From: Chloroflexota bacterium
Lineage (GTDB): Bacteria > Chloroflexota > Anaerolineae > Anaerolineales > VGOW01
NCBI GenBank assembly: GCA_016875735.1
Contig: VGOW01000005.1
Location: 1 to 64,000, forward strand
Length of the DNA: 64,000 nt
Direction of reading: 5' to 3'
Shown here: positions 9,307 to 16,263 of the stretch, piece by piece
Numbering within the stretch: position 1 is the first letter of the stretch
How the letters are laid out: each line of letters begins with the position of its first letter
Notes under the pieces: model-generated
The model's database searches: none
What the model was told of the DNA's origin: nothing
Seen by the model: the letters and a program-made list of their open reading frames with translations, nothing else
Position numbers and translations under genes: made by a program

Positions 9307-9539
9307 TGGATCTGCAAACCATCGGCAAGTGGTTGATCGTGATCGGGCTGGGGCTGGCCGTCGTGGGCGGGGCGCTTTGGGCGCTGGGCCGGGCCGGAGT
9401 CCCGTTGGGGCGCTTGCCCGGCGACATCCGCATCGAGCGCGAAGGCTTCTCTTTCTACCTCCCGATCACCACTTCGATCTTGATCAGCATTGCGCTGACG
9501 CTGGCCGTCAATCTCGTTTTACGACTGCTCAAGAAGTGA
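9306..9539 (+). CDS. DUF2905 small membrane protein
   Basis: The 77-aa protein has two membrane helices (about 8-28 and 52-74) separated by a short loop containing GRLPGDIRIEREGFSFYLP, the hallmark of DUF2905. The function is unknown in the family. It often sits beside ruvB and queA, as here, which suggests a role tied to the same housekeeping operon only by position. Its ATG overlaps the ruvB stop by one base, and its stop overlaps the queA GTG. Confidence 0.85.
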   Translation: MDLQTIGKWLIVIGLGLAVVGGALWALGRAGVPLGRLPGDIRIEREGFSFYLPITTSILISIALTLAVNLVLRLLKK

Positions 9540-10573
9540 AAACGTCCGACTTTGATTACGACCTTCCGCCGGAGTTCATCGCCCAGACTCCCATCGAGCC
9601 GCGTGACGCCTCGCGACTGCTCGTGTTGGATCGCGGCACCGGCAACATCACTCACAGCCGCTTTCACGGCATTGGCTCATTCCTTCGCCCCGGCGATCTG
9701 CTGGTGACGAACGATACGCGCGTGCTCCCGGCGCGGTTGAAGGCGCGCAAGTCCACTGGCGGCGCAGTCGAAATTCTATTGCTCCGTCGGTTGAGGCCGC
9801 TGACGTGGGAAGTGATGGTGGGCGGCAAAGGAATCTTTCTCGGCACGAAACTGCTCATCGACGGCAGGGCCGATGTGTCGGCGGTGGTGATGGACGAGCT
9901 CGACGGGCCGCGCCGCGTTCTGCAATTCTCCGAACCGATCACGCCGTTGTTGAACATGCTCGGCGAAATGCCACTGCCGCCGTACATCCACGAGCCGTTG
10001 GCCGACCACGAACGCTATCAAACCGTGTTCGCCCAACCACCCGGCTCGGCGGCGGCGCCCACTGCAGGTTTGCACTTCACGCCTGAACTCATTCAATCGC
10101 TCACTGCCAAAGGCATCCGTTGGGCCACCGTCACACTGCACGTCGGCCTCGATACCTTTGCGCCCGTAACCGAAACGGAAGCCGAGCGGCACAAAATACA
10201 CACCGAGTATTGCCAACTGCCGCGCGCGGCGGCGGAGGCGATCAACGAAACGCGAGCGGATGGCGGCAGGGTGATCGCGGTGGGCACAACATCGGTGCGC
10301 GTGCTGGAAACGGCGGCGCGGGACTCCGGCGGCGGCGCGATCCAACCGATGATCTGCAACACCGATCTTTTCATCATGCCCGGCTTTCAATTCCGAATCG
10401 TGGATGCGCTCATCACCAACTTTCATTTGCCGCGCTCGACACTGCTCATGCTCGTGTCGGCCTTCGCCGGGCGCGAAACGATCCGCGCCGCCTACGAAAC
10501 GGCGAAGGCGGAGAAGTATCGCTTCTATTCTTTTGGCGATGCGATGCTGATCTATTCGCCGGGGCGCTCGTAA
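9536..10573 (+). CDS. queA: S-adenosylmethionine:tRNA ribosyltransferase-isomerase
   Basis: Transfers and isomerises the ribosyl part of SAM onto 7-aminomethyl-7-deazaguanine at tRNA position 34, making epoxyqueuosine. The 345-aa length fits. Motifs include FDYDLPPEFIAQTPIEPRD at the start, NDTRVLPARL, GSAAAPTAGLHFT and TNFHLPRSTLLMLVSAF. The start is the GTG at 9536, overlapping the DUF2905 stop; upstream in-frame codons fall inside DUF2905. It ends convergently with rsmD, overlapping by 22 nt. Confidence 0.95.
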   Translation: MKTSDFDYDLPPEFIAQTPIEPRDASRLLVLDRGTGNITHSRFHGIGSFLRPGDLLVTNDTRVLPARLKARKSTGGAVEILLLRRLRPLTWEVMVGGKGIFLGTKLLIDGRADVSAVVMDELDGPRRVLQFSEPITPLLNMLGEMPLPPYIHEPLADHERYQTVFAQPPGSAAAPTAGLHFTPELIQSLTAKGIRWATVTLHVGLDTFAPVTETEAERHKIHTEYCQLPRAAAEAINETRADGGRVIAVGTTSVRVLETAARDSGGGAIQPMICNTDLFIMPGFQFRIVDALITNFHLPRSTLLMLVSAFAGRETIRAAYETAKAEKYRFYSFGDAMLIYSPGRS

Positions 10574-11115
10574 AAACAGAGAAGCGTGTTGCCGTATTTG
10601 CGCTGATCGATCAGCGTGAGGCGGGTTAACGGCAGTTCGGCGTGTTCTCGCGGATCGATTTGGACGATGGCCCAGCCATCGGGGTTCAGCCATTCGGGCT
10701 GAGAGTCGATCAACGTCAGGCTTTTCGCCCACAACGATTGATATTGCGGCGGGGCGATGTAAATGTAATCGAAGCCGGACTCGGGCTTGGCTTTGAGATA
10801 TGCCAGCGCGTCGCCGCGAACGACCTGCGCCCGCTGGCCGAGACCGGTGATTTCAAGATTGGTTTGAATCGTTTTGATCGCCAATCGATCCGAGTCGATG
10901 AACACGACTCGCGCCGCGCCCCGACTGAGGGCCTCGATGCCCACACTGCCCGTGCCGCCGAAGAGATCCAACAACGCGGCGTTCAGGATCCCCACGCCGA
11001 TGATGTTGAAAGCAGACTCTTTCACCCGATCCATCACTGGGCGGGTGGAGTCGCCGGGCACCATTTTGAGTCGGCGGCCTTTGGCCGCGCCGCCAATGAC
11101 GCGGATGCCGGGCAT
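10552..11115 (-). CDS. rsmD: RsmD-type 16S rRNA guanine-N2 methyltransferase
   Basis: The 187-aa Rossmann methyltransferase shows MPGIRVIGGAAKGRRL at the N-terminus, RPVMDRVKESAFNIIG and the SAM-binding LLDLFGGTGSVGIEALSRGA. RsmD methylates G966 of 16S rRNA. The catalytic motif, normally DPPY, reads APPQY at residues 121-125, so the acidic/amide residue is replaced by Ala and a Gln is inserted. The ATG overlaps the stop of the UroD-like gene by one base on the same strand, so translation is coupled. If APPQY is inactive, the enzyme would differ in target or mechanism; I regard a lineage variant as more likely. Confidence 0.85.
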   Translation of the reverse strand: MPGIRVIGGAAKGRRLKMVPGDSTRPVMDRVKESAFNIIGVGILNAALLDLFGGTGSVGIEALSRGAARVVFIDSDRLAIKTIQTNLEITGLGQRAQVVRGDALAYLKAKPESGFDYIYIAPPQYQSLWAKSLTLIDSQPEWLNPDGWAIVQIDPREHAELPLTRLTLIDQRKYGNTLLCFYERPGE

Positions 11116-12089
11116 CAGCCGACTACGTTTCTCGCCGCCCGCAGGTTGGCCCGCGGGGCAGTGGTGGGGGTGACACAGCCGGTGCCCAAAATGAGTCCGC
11201 GCCCCCCGGTGGCATTCATCGCCTCGCGCGCTTCGGCTTCCACCGAGTCCGGAGTTCCGCGAACCATCGTCTCCCACTGACGCCAACCGCCGCACACTGC
11301 GCCGCCAAATTTCTTTTTCCCTTCGGCCAACGTCGGCGGCGTTTCGCGGTCGTGCCAGTTGATCACTTGCGCCGGATACTTGGCGACGAGATCGAACATC
11401 ACCGACTCGCCGTGCAGGTGAAGCGCGTTGAGCCACAGGCCGCGCGCGGCTTCGAGGATCTGCCGGTCGTGAGGTTCGCCGAACTCGCGGTATTCCACTT
11501 CGGAGAGGAAGCGCGTGCTGGCGAACTGCACGGCGTAAAAGATTCCGGCGATGCCGGCGCGCGCGGCGGCTTCCACGAAGCGGAGGGTTGTTTCGGTGAT
11601 GACGGCCAGCGCGACTTTGAGCTCGCCCGGGTGCAGACGAAGGTGCGTGAGCAAATGATCGCCGCCCACCAAATTTTTGGCTTGCGAGATCGGGCTGAAG
11701 ATCGTTTGGATGAACGGCGTGCCGTCGGGCAGGCCGTCGCGGATGAGTTCGAGCGCGCACAGTTGTTCGCCGAGTCCGCCCTGCCGCGGGTCGAGCGGTT
11801 TGAGAGCCAGCCAATCATCTGCGCGGCGGATGACGCGGCGCGTGTAATCGCGTGTGCCTTCCGGGTTGCCGCGCCATTCGTCCTCCACGCCCCAACCGCG
11901 AATGCAGAATGAGCTGGCCGGAGTGACTTTGACGAAGTCGAAATCGTAAAGGGATTGGAACTCGATTGTGGCCGCCGCCAGATCGGCCGGGCGCTGATCA
12001 TCGACGGGGAAGTGCCGCCACAGGGCCACCGGGGCGCGGTCACCGGCCTCGCCGTTGATTGCCGCTTGGAGTCGATCTCGTTTGTTCAT
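11115..12089 (-). CDS. Uroporphyrinogen decarboxylase superfamily protein
   Basis: The 324-aa sequence has the UroD/MtaA fold pattern: N-terminal RDRLQAAINGEAGDRAPVALW, then FIQTIFSPISQAKNL and a C-terminal GRGLILGTGCVTP. True HemE signatures are weak. Potential metal ligands are HLH at 224-226 and C305, comparable in place to the H-x-C...C zinc site of MtaA-type corrinoid methyltransferases but with His in place of the first Cys. It may act as a corrinoid-dependent methyltransferase or an uncharacterised decarboxylase. It is the first gene of an operon with rsmD. Confidence 0.75.
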   Translation of the reverse strand: MNKRDRLQAAINGEAGDRAPVALWRHFPVDDQRPADLAAATIEFQSLYDFDFVKVTPASSFCIRGWGVEDEWRGNPEGTRDYTRRVIRRADDWLALKPLDPRQGGLGEQLCALELIRDGLPDGTPFIQTIFSPISQAKNLVGGDHLLTHLRLHPGELKVALAVITETTLRFVEAAARAGIAGIFYAVQFASTRFLSEVEYREFGEPHDRQILEAARGLWLNALHLHGESVMFDLVAKYPAQVINWHDRETPPTLAEGKKKFGGAVCGGWRQWETMVRGTPDSVEAEAREAMNATGGRGLILGTGCVTPTTAPRANLRAARNVVG

Positions 12090-12123
12090 GGGTATCCTCC
12101 GTTCGCAACGTTGGAGCGCGGCT

Positions 12124-12129
12124 ATTGTA
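12124..12129 (-). promoter_or_regulatory. -10 box (TACAAT) of the UroD-like gene
   Basis: Minus-strand TACAAT lies 34 nt before the ATG at 12089, followed by a good ribosome-binding site (CGGAGG). Confidence 0.45.
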
Positions 12130-12183
12130 ACCGCATCGACGCGCCGCGCAACTGTGGGTCTCTCCGCCGCCCGATCACCAAAG

Positions 12184-12220
12184 AGGTGTAATCCTTCACA
12201 CCTCAGACACGAAGTGTCTG
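12184..12220. repeat. Two adjacent small hairpins
   Basis: AGGTGT...ACACCT (12184-12203) is followed at once by CAGACAC-GAA-GTGTCTG (12204-12220), a perfect 7-bp stem with a 3-nt loop. They lie in the space between the divergent UroD-like and fur genes. Their role is unknown; a dispersed repeat is possible. Confidence 0.5.
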
Positions 12221-12240
12221 TTGCATGGCCTGCACGTTAG

Positions 12241-12280
12241 ACAAACCGCCTCCGGCCATTGACGGCCAGAGGCGGTTTGT
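12241..12280. other. Strong hairpin in the uroD-fur intergenic region
   Basis: ACAAACCGCCTC (12241-12252) pairs perfectly with GAGGCGGTTTGT (12269-12280), with a further inner GGCC stem. There is no T-run on either side and both flanking genes point away, so it is not a plain terminator. It overlaps the proposed -35 of fur. Confidence 0.6.
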
Positions 12281-12288
12281 TGTATGCT
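12259..12288 (+). promoter_or_regulatory. Possible sigma-70 promoter of the fur-cbiMQO operon
   Basis: TTGACG at 12259-12264 and TATGCT at 12283-12288 are 18 nt apart, and TG directly precedes the -10. The -10 lies 9 nt upstream of the Nur-like operator. Confidence 0.35.
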
Positions 12289-12296
12289 TTAGGCAG

Positions 12297-12312
12297 TTGC
12301 AAATAGTTGCAA
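12297..12312. promoter_or_regulatory. Nur-like operator TTGCAA-N4-TTGCAA
   Basis: TTGCAAATAGTTGCAA is two copies of the palindromic hexamer TTGCAA separated by 4 nt, 66 nt before the Fur-family ATG. The Streptomyces nickel regulator Nur binds TTGCAA-N5-TTGCAA, so this is a close match except for one spacer base. The downstream genes encode a Fur-family protein and a cobalt/nickel importer, so metal-dependent autoregulation is a natural inference. Confidence 0.5.
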
Positions 12313-12378
12313 TAATGCCGCATGGCAAGAAAGCGCCGCGCTCAACAGTGAAACGTTTTCCGGTCGAGATGGACAAAC

Positions 12379-12843
12379 ATGTCGGGAGCCAATGAACTGC
12401 GTTCGCGCGTTCGCGCGCACGGCAAGCGGGTGACGCCCCAACGCCAACTCGTCCTCGATGCCATTCGGGCGGCGGGCGGCCATGTGACGACCAATGAAAT
12501 TTTCACCCACGTATCGGCGGCCGCTTCCAGCGTCAACCGGACGACGGTGTATCGCAATTTGGATTTTCTGTGCGAGATGCGGCTGGTGGTGGCAGCGCAG
12601 ATCGGCGGCAAAATGTATTACGAGATCGCCGGAGAGGAGCCGCATCATCACCTCGTGTGCCGCCACTGCGATTCGGTTGGCGAGATCAGCCATCGGACAG
12701 TGAAAGCCCTCTTTGATAAGATCGAACGCGAGCAGTCCTTTGTCGTAGATATGGATCACTTGGCGTTGTTTGGTTTGTGCGCCGAATGCCGCCATACGGT
12801 CAGCAAACCCAAACTCAGAACCCGGCGCAAGCGGGGCGGGTGA
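12379..12843 (+). CDS. Fur-family metal-responsive repressor
   Basis: The 154-aa protein has an N-terminal winged helix (KRVTPQRQLVLDAI, then TVYRNLDFLCE) and a dimerisation/metal domain. Cys pairs are C94/C97 (CRHC) and C134/C137 (CAEC), forming the structural zinc site; HHHLVC at 89-94 provides sensory-site histidines. It could be Fur, Zur or Nur. The neighbouring CbiMQO importer and the upstream TTGCAA palindrome favour nickel or cobalt sensing. However, the two CxxC pairs are more typical of Zur/Fur than of Streptomyces Nur. It is followed by cbiM after 20 nt. Confidence 0.9.
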   Translation: MSGANELRSRVRAHGKRVTPQRQLVLDAIRAAGGHVTTNEIFTHVSAAASSVNRTTVYRNLDFLCEMRLVVAAQIGGKMYYEIAGEEPHHHLVCRHCDSVGEISHRTVKALFDKIEREQSFVVDMDHLALFGLCAECRHTVSKPKLRTRRKRGG

Positions 12844-12863
12844 CTCTTTCTTTGGATGACGTT

Positions 12864-13826
12864 ATGAAACCCATCCTTCCTCTCTCTCCACCGCACTTGC
12901 ACATTCCCGATGGCTTTCTTTCCATCGGCGTCGCGCTGGTGGGATGGGCGTTGGCTATCGCAGTGGTGGGCTATGCACTACGGCAAACACGCGGCCAATT
13001 GGGCGACAGGCAAATCCCGTTGATGGGCGTGCTGGCCGCATTCATCTTCGCCGCGCAAGCCATCAACTTCCCGGTGGCCGGCGGCACGTCGGGGCATTTG
13101 CTCGGCGGCACGCTGGCGGCCGTTATCATGGGGCCATGGGCGGCGGCGCTCATCATGACCAGTGTGATCGGCGTTCAAGCGTTGGTGTTTCAAGACGGCG
13201 GTCTCGTGGCGTTGGGCTTCAACATTGTGAACATGGGCATTGTCACCGCGTTCACCGGACACCTCGTTTACAAATTCGTCAAGCGTCTGATGGGCGAAGG
13301 TCGTAACAGTTTGTTGATTGCTGGCGCAGTAGGCGCGTGGCTCTCGGTGATGGTGGGAGCGGCGGCTACCGCCGTTGAACTGGCGGCGTCGGGGACAACG
13401 CCTCTCGGCATTGCCCTGCCGGCGATGATGGGAGTTCATGCGTTGATCGGAATCGGCGAAGCGGCGATTACAGTGGGCGCATTGGCGTTCGTGTGGGCCG
13501 CTCGCCGCGATCTATTGAGCATTGGCGAGACGGCGCCCGCGCAGGCCGGAGCAGGTTGGGTGGCCGCCGGGCTGGGCATTGCGCTAGTCGTCGCCGTGTT
13601 TTCGTTTGCCGCCTCGCCCGACCCCGACGGATTGGAGCGTGTGGCCGCCGACAACGGCTTCATCACTGCCGCGCTCGATCCGATCTTCCGCGTGTTGCCG
13701 GATTACACCACTCCATTCATCGGCAACGAAATACTGTCGGGCACGATTGCTGTCGTCGTTGGCACGCTGGTTGTGTTTGCAGTGGCGTTCGCCGTTGCCC
13801 GGACGCAGCGCAAGGCCGTATCGTAA
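12864..13826 (+). CDS. cbiM: CbiM-type energy-coupling-factor substrate-binding permease with CbiN-like tail
   Basis: The 320-aa membrane protein is the substrate-specific component for cobalt or nickel uptake. HIPDGFLS near the N-terminus, INFPVAGGTSGHLLGG and GVQALVFQDGGLVALGFN are CbiM/NikM signatures. The C-terminal part (about 250-265, PDPDGLE) is a PDGLE domain, which replaces a separate CbiN. The family coordinates metal through Met1-His2. The ATG at 12864 would put 11 residues before the conserved LHIPDG; an in-frame TTG at 12897 would give exactly M-H-I-P-D-G, but without a visible ribosome-binding site. Confidence 0.93.
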   Translation: MKPILPLSPPHLHIPDGFLSIGVALVGWALAIAVVGYALRQTRGQLGDRQIPLMGVLAAFIFAAQAINFPVAGGTSGHLLGGTLAAVIMGPWAAALIMTSVIGVQALVFQDGGLVALGFNIVNMGIVTAFTGHLVYKFVKRLMGEGRNSLLIAGAVGAWLSVMVGAAATAVELAASGTTPLGIALPAMMGVHALIGIGEAAITVGALAFVWAARRDLLSIGETAPAQAGAGWVAAGLGIALVVAVFSFAASPDPDGLERVAADNGFITAALDPIFRVLPDYTTPFIGNEILSGTIAVVVGTLVVFAVAFAVARTQRKAVS

Positions 13827-13831
13827 TGTAA

Positions 13832-14611
13832 GTGCTTCATTTCCATTTCGCCGAGCAGGGGCGCGGCCACAGCCTCATCCACAATCTCGATCCGCGAATC
13901 AAGATCATCGGGGCGGTGTTGTTCATCGCCGCCTCGACGATCTTGCCCTCCGGGTCGTGGCCGTCGTACGCCCTCTTGTTCATCGCCACCCTTGCCGTCG
14001 CACGCTACGCGCAATTGGGGACACTGTTTGCATTCAAACGATCCTTCGTGGCTCTGCCGTTTGCGCTGGCGGCCATCACTTTGCCTTTCACCGTGCCCGG
14101 CCAGCCCATTGCGCAGTGGGGCGGCCTCACCCTCAGCGCCGAGGGCGCGATCCGGTTCATCAGCATCATCGTCAAATCGTGGGTCTCGGTGCAAATGGCG
14201 ATCCTGCTCACCGCCGTCACTCCCTTTCACGATTTGCTGTGGGCGATGCGTGAACTGCGAGTGCCGCGCCCGCTGGTGAGCATTGTCGGCTTCATGTATC
14301 GCTACCTCTTCGTGCTGGCCGACGAATCGACTCGGCTGATGCGAGCGCGCGCCGCGCGGGCAGGGCAGGGCGCGGGCAAAAGCGGCGGCAGTGTGCTGTG
14401 GCGCGGGCGCGTAGCCGGGGGGATGGTGGGCAATTTGATGCTGAGAGCCTTCGAGCGAAGCGAGCGCATCTACGACGCCATGGCCTCGCGTGGATTCAGC
14501 GGCGACCTCCTTTCAATTTCACCCCCGATCATCATCGATCGGGATCGCAACGCGCTCGTCGGCTGGGTCACGTTCATCGCCATGACTCTGTTGATCGCTT
14601 TTGTGTTTTGA
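13832..14611 (+). CDS. cbiQ: CbiQ-type energy-coupling-factor transmembrane protein
   Basis: The 259-aa T-component of the cobalt/nickel importer couples ATP hydrolysis to the CbiM subunit. It has about five membrane helices and the coupling motif seen as MRARAARAG and, further on, ASRGFSGD. The start is the GTG at 13832, 6 nt after the cbiM stop. Gene order cbiM-Q-O is the usual one for group I ECF transporters. Confidence 0.92.
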   Translation: MLHFHFAEQGRGHSLIHNLDPRIKIIGAVLFIAASTILPSGSWPSYALLFIATLAVARYAQLGTLFAFKRSFVALPFALAAITLPFTVPGQPIAQWGGLTLSAEGAIRFISIIVKSWVSVQMAILLTAVTPFHDLLWAMRELRVPRPLVSIVGFMYRYLFVLADESTRLMRARAARAGQGAGKSGGSVLWRGRVAGGMVGNLMLRAFERSERIYDAMASRGFSGDLLSISPPIIIDRDRNALVGWVTFIAMTLLIAFVF

Positions 14612-14612
14612 G

Positions 14613-15326
14613 ATGCATCACACGATTGAAGTTAACGACTTGCGATTCAAATATCCCGACGGGCACGAAGCCCTGCGCGGCGTGACGTTGAGTATTGCCC
14701 CCGGCGAAAAGGTGGCGCTGGTGGGGCCGAACGGCGCGGGCAAATCAACGCTGATGCTGCATCTCAACGGGATTCTGGAAACACAGCATGGCGAGGTGTG
14801 CTCGTGCGGGCAGCTGGTGAAACAAGAGACGCTGGGGAAGGTGCGCGCGGCGGTAGGGCTGGTGTTTCAAGACCCGGACGATCAACTGTTCTCGCCCACC
14901 GTGTTCGACGACGTGGCCTTCGGCCCACTGCACATGGGCATGCCCGAAAGCGATGTGCGGCAGAGGGTTCGTGAAGCGTTGGCCGCAGTGGATATGGCTG
15001 AAGCCATTGACCGGGTGTCGCACCACTTGAGCATGGGGCAGAAGAAACGCATCGCCATTGCCACCGTGCTTTCGATGTCGCCCGAAATCCTCGTGCTCGA
15101 CGAGCCATCGGCCGGCCTCGACCCCCGCGCCCGGCGCGGGCTGATCAACCTCCTCCGCCGTCTGCCGCAGACGATGCTCGTCTCCACGCACGACATGCGC
15201 ATGGTAGCCGAACTCTTCCCCCGCACAGTGATCATGGATTTGGGCCGGGTGGTGGCCGACGGCCCCACGCCCCAGATTCTGGCGGACACCGCTTTGCTCG
15301 AGGCGCACGGCCTCGAAGCCCCTTGA
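14613..15326 (+). CDS. cbiO: CbiO-type ABC ATPase of the cobalt/nickel importer
   Basis: The 237-aa ATPase shows Walker A GPNGAGKST, the Q-loop VFQDPDDQLF typical of ECF ATPases, signature LSMGQKKR and Walker B ILVLDEPSAGLD. It is a single ATPase, presumably forming a homodimer with CbiQ. The ATG at 14613 directly follows the cbiQ stop, so I prefer it to a TTG 12 nt further upstream. Confidence 0.94.
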   Translation: MHHTIEVNDLRFKYPDGHEALRGVTLSIAPGEKVALVGPNGAGKSTLMLHLNGILETQHGEVCSCGQLVKQETLGKVRAAVGLVFQDPDDQLFSPTVFDDVAFGPLHMGMPESDVRQRVREALAAVDMAEAIDRVSHHLSMGQKKRIAIATVLSMSPEILVLDEPSAGLDPRARRGLINLLRRLPQTMLVSTHDMRMVAELFPRTVIMDLGRVVADGPTPQILADTALLEAHGLEAP

Positions 15327-15403
15327 CCCTTCTCCGCAACCTTTCCTCGCTTGGGGCGTATCTCTACAGAGATTTCTAATCTAACGTGATTCGAGATAAA
15401 TGG

Positions 15404-15440
15404 TTTTCACCGCCGAGCACGCAGAGAACATTGACGCCAA
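15404..15440. repeat. Half copy of the CGCAGAG dispersed repeat
   Basis: CACCGCCGAGCACGCAGAGAAC matches one arm of the palindromic family; the second arm is not present. It sits in the 226-nt gap between cbiO and the next operon. Otherwise the gap holds only the promoter below. Confidence 0.45.
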
Positions 15441-15514
15441 TATAGAGGAGCATTTCTCGGCCATATGACGGCGGAACTGTCAATTGGCACATGATTACGA
15501 AAACGCTTTAGGGA

Positions 15515-15520
15515 TATAAT
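15515..15520 (+). promoter_or_regulatory. -10 box (TATAAT) of the ABC export operon
   Basis: A perfect TATAAT ends 32 nt before the ATG at 15553. There is no -35 at the usual distance. Confidence 0.5.
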
Positions 15521-15552
15521 TCGGCTGTTTGATAGCATGAGGCAATATCGCA

Positions 15553-16263
15553 ATGAGTGAAGTTTCTCAAAACCACTATCTGGTGGACGTTCACAACGTC
15601 ATCAAGAATTTTCAGGGCCCGGCGGGCACCATTCACGTGCTCAAAAGCGTCAACCTGAAGGTGCACGGAGGAGAGTTCGTGGGCGTGCGCGGGCCAAGCG
15701 GCTCCGGCAAATCTACCCTCATCAACATGATCACCGGCATCGACCGCCCCACCAGCGGCGCGGTGCGCGTGGCCGGAGAGCACATTGAGAAGATGAGCGA
15801 GAACCAACTCGCGCGCTTTCGCGGCAAGCACATCGGCGTGATCTTTCAATTCTTTCAACTTCTGCCCACCCTCACCGTGTTGGAAAACGTGATCCTCCCG
15901 ATGGACTTTTGCCGGGTGTGGAAGCCGAAGGAACGCCCGGAACGGGCGATGATGCTGTTGGATCAGGTGGGGCTGGCCGATCAGGCGCACAAACTGCCCA
16001 ATACTCTCTCCGGCGGGCAGCAGCAGCGCGCGGCCATTGCTCGCGCGCTGGCCAACGACCCGCCCCTGCTCATGGCCGACGAACCCACAGGCAACCTCGA
16101 CAGCAAGACCGCCGACAAAGTATTCACGCTGTTCGAAGATTTGATCAAGCAGGGCAAGACGTTCATCATGGTCACTCACGATGTTGAGCTGGCCAAGCGC
16201 ATCCCGCGTGTCATCGAGGTGTACGATGGCATTCTTTACGAAGGCGGGGAAGTGTTGCAGTAG
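15553..16263 (+). CDS. LolD/MacB-type ABC transporter ATP-binding protein
   Basis: The 236-aa ATPase has Walker [10 protein letters not shown] (about residues 47-55), [16 protein letters not shown] typical of the MacB/LolD/FtsE group, signature LSGGQQQR, and [12 protein letters not shown]. It pairs with the FtsX-like permease and the membrane-fusion lipoprotein that follow. The family drives mechanotransmission-type export of lipopeptides, antibiotics or lipoproteins rather than channel transport. The cargo is unknown. Confidence 0.92.
   Translation: MSEVSQNHYLVDVHNVIKNFQGPAGTIHVLKSVNLKVHGGEFVGVRGPSGSGKSTLINMITGIDRPTSGAVRVAGEHIEKMSENQLARFRGKHIGVIFQFFQLLPTLTVLENVILPMDFCRVWKPKERPERAMMLLDQVGLADQAHKLPNTLSGGQQQRAAIARALANDPPLLMADEPTGNLDSKTADKVFTLFEDLIKQGKTFIMVTHDVELAKRIPRVIEVYDGILYEGGEVLQ

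Noticed and set aside
12100-12378. Cobalamin riboswitch before the cbiM operon
   Set aside because: The conserved B12-box was not recognised; only simple hairpins and a Fur-type palindrome are seen.
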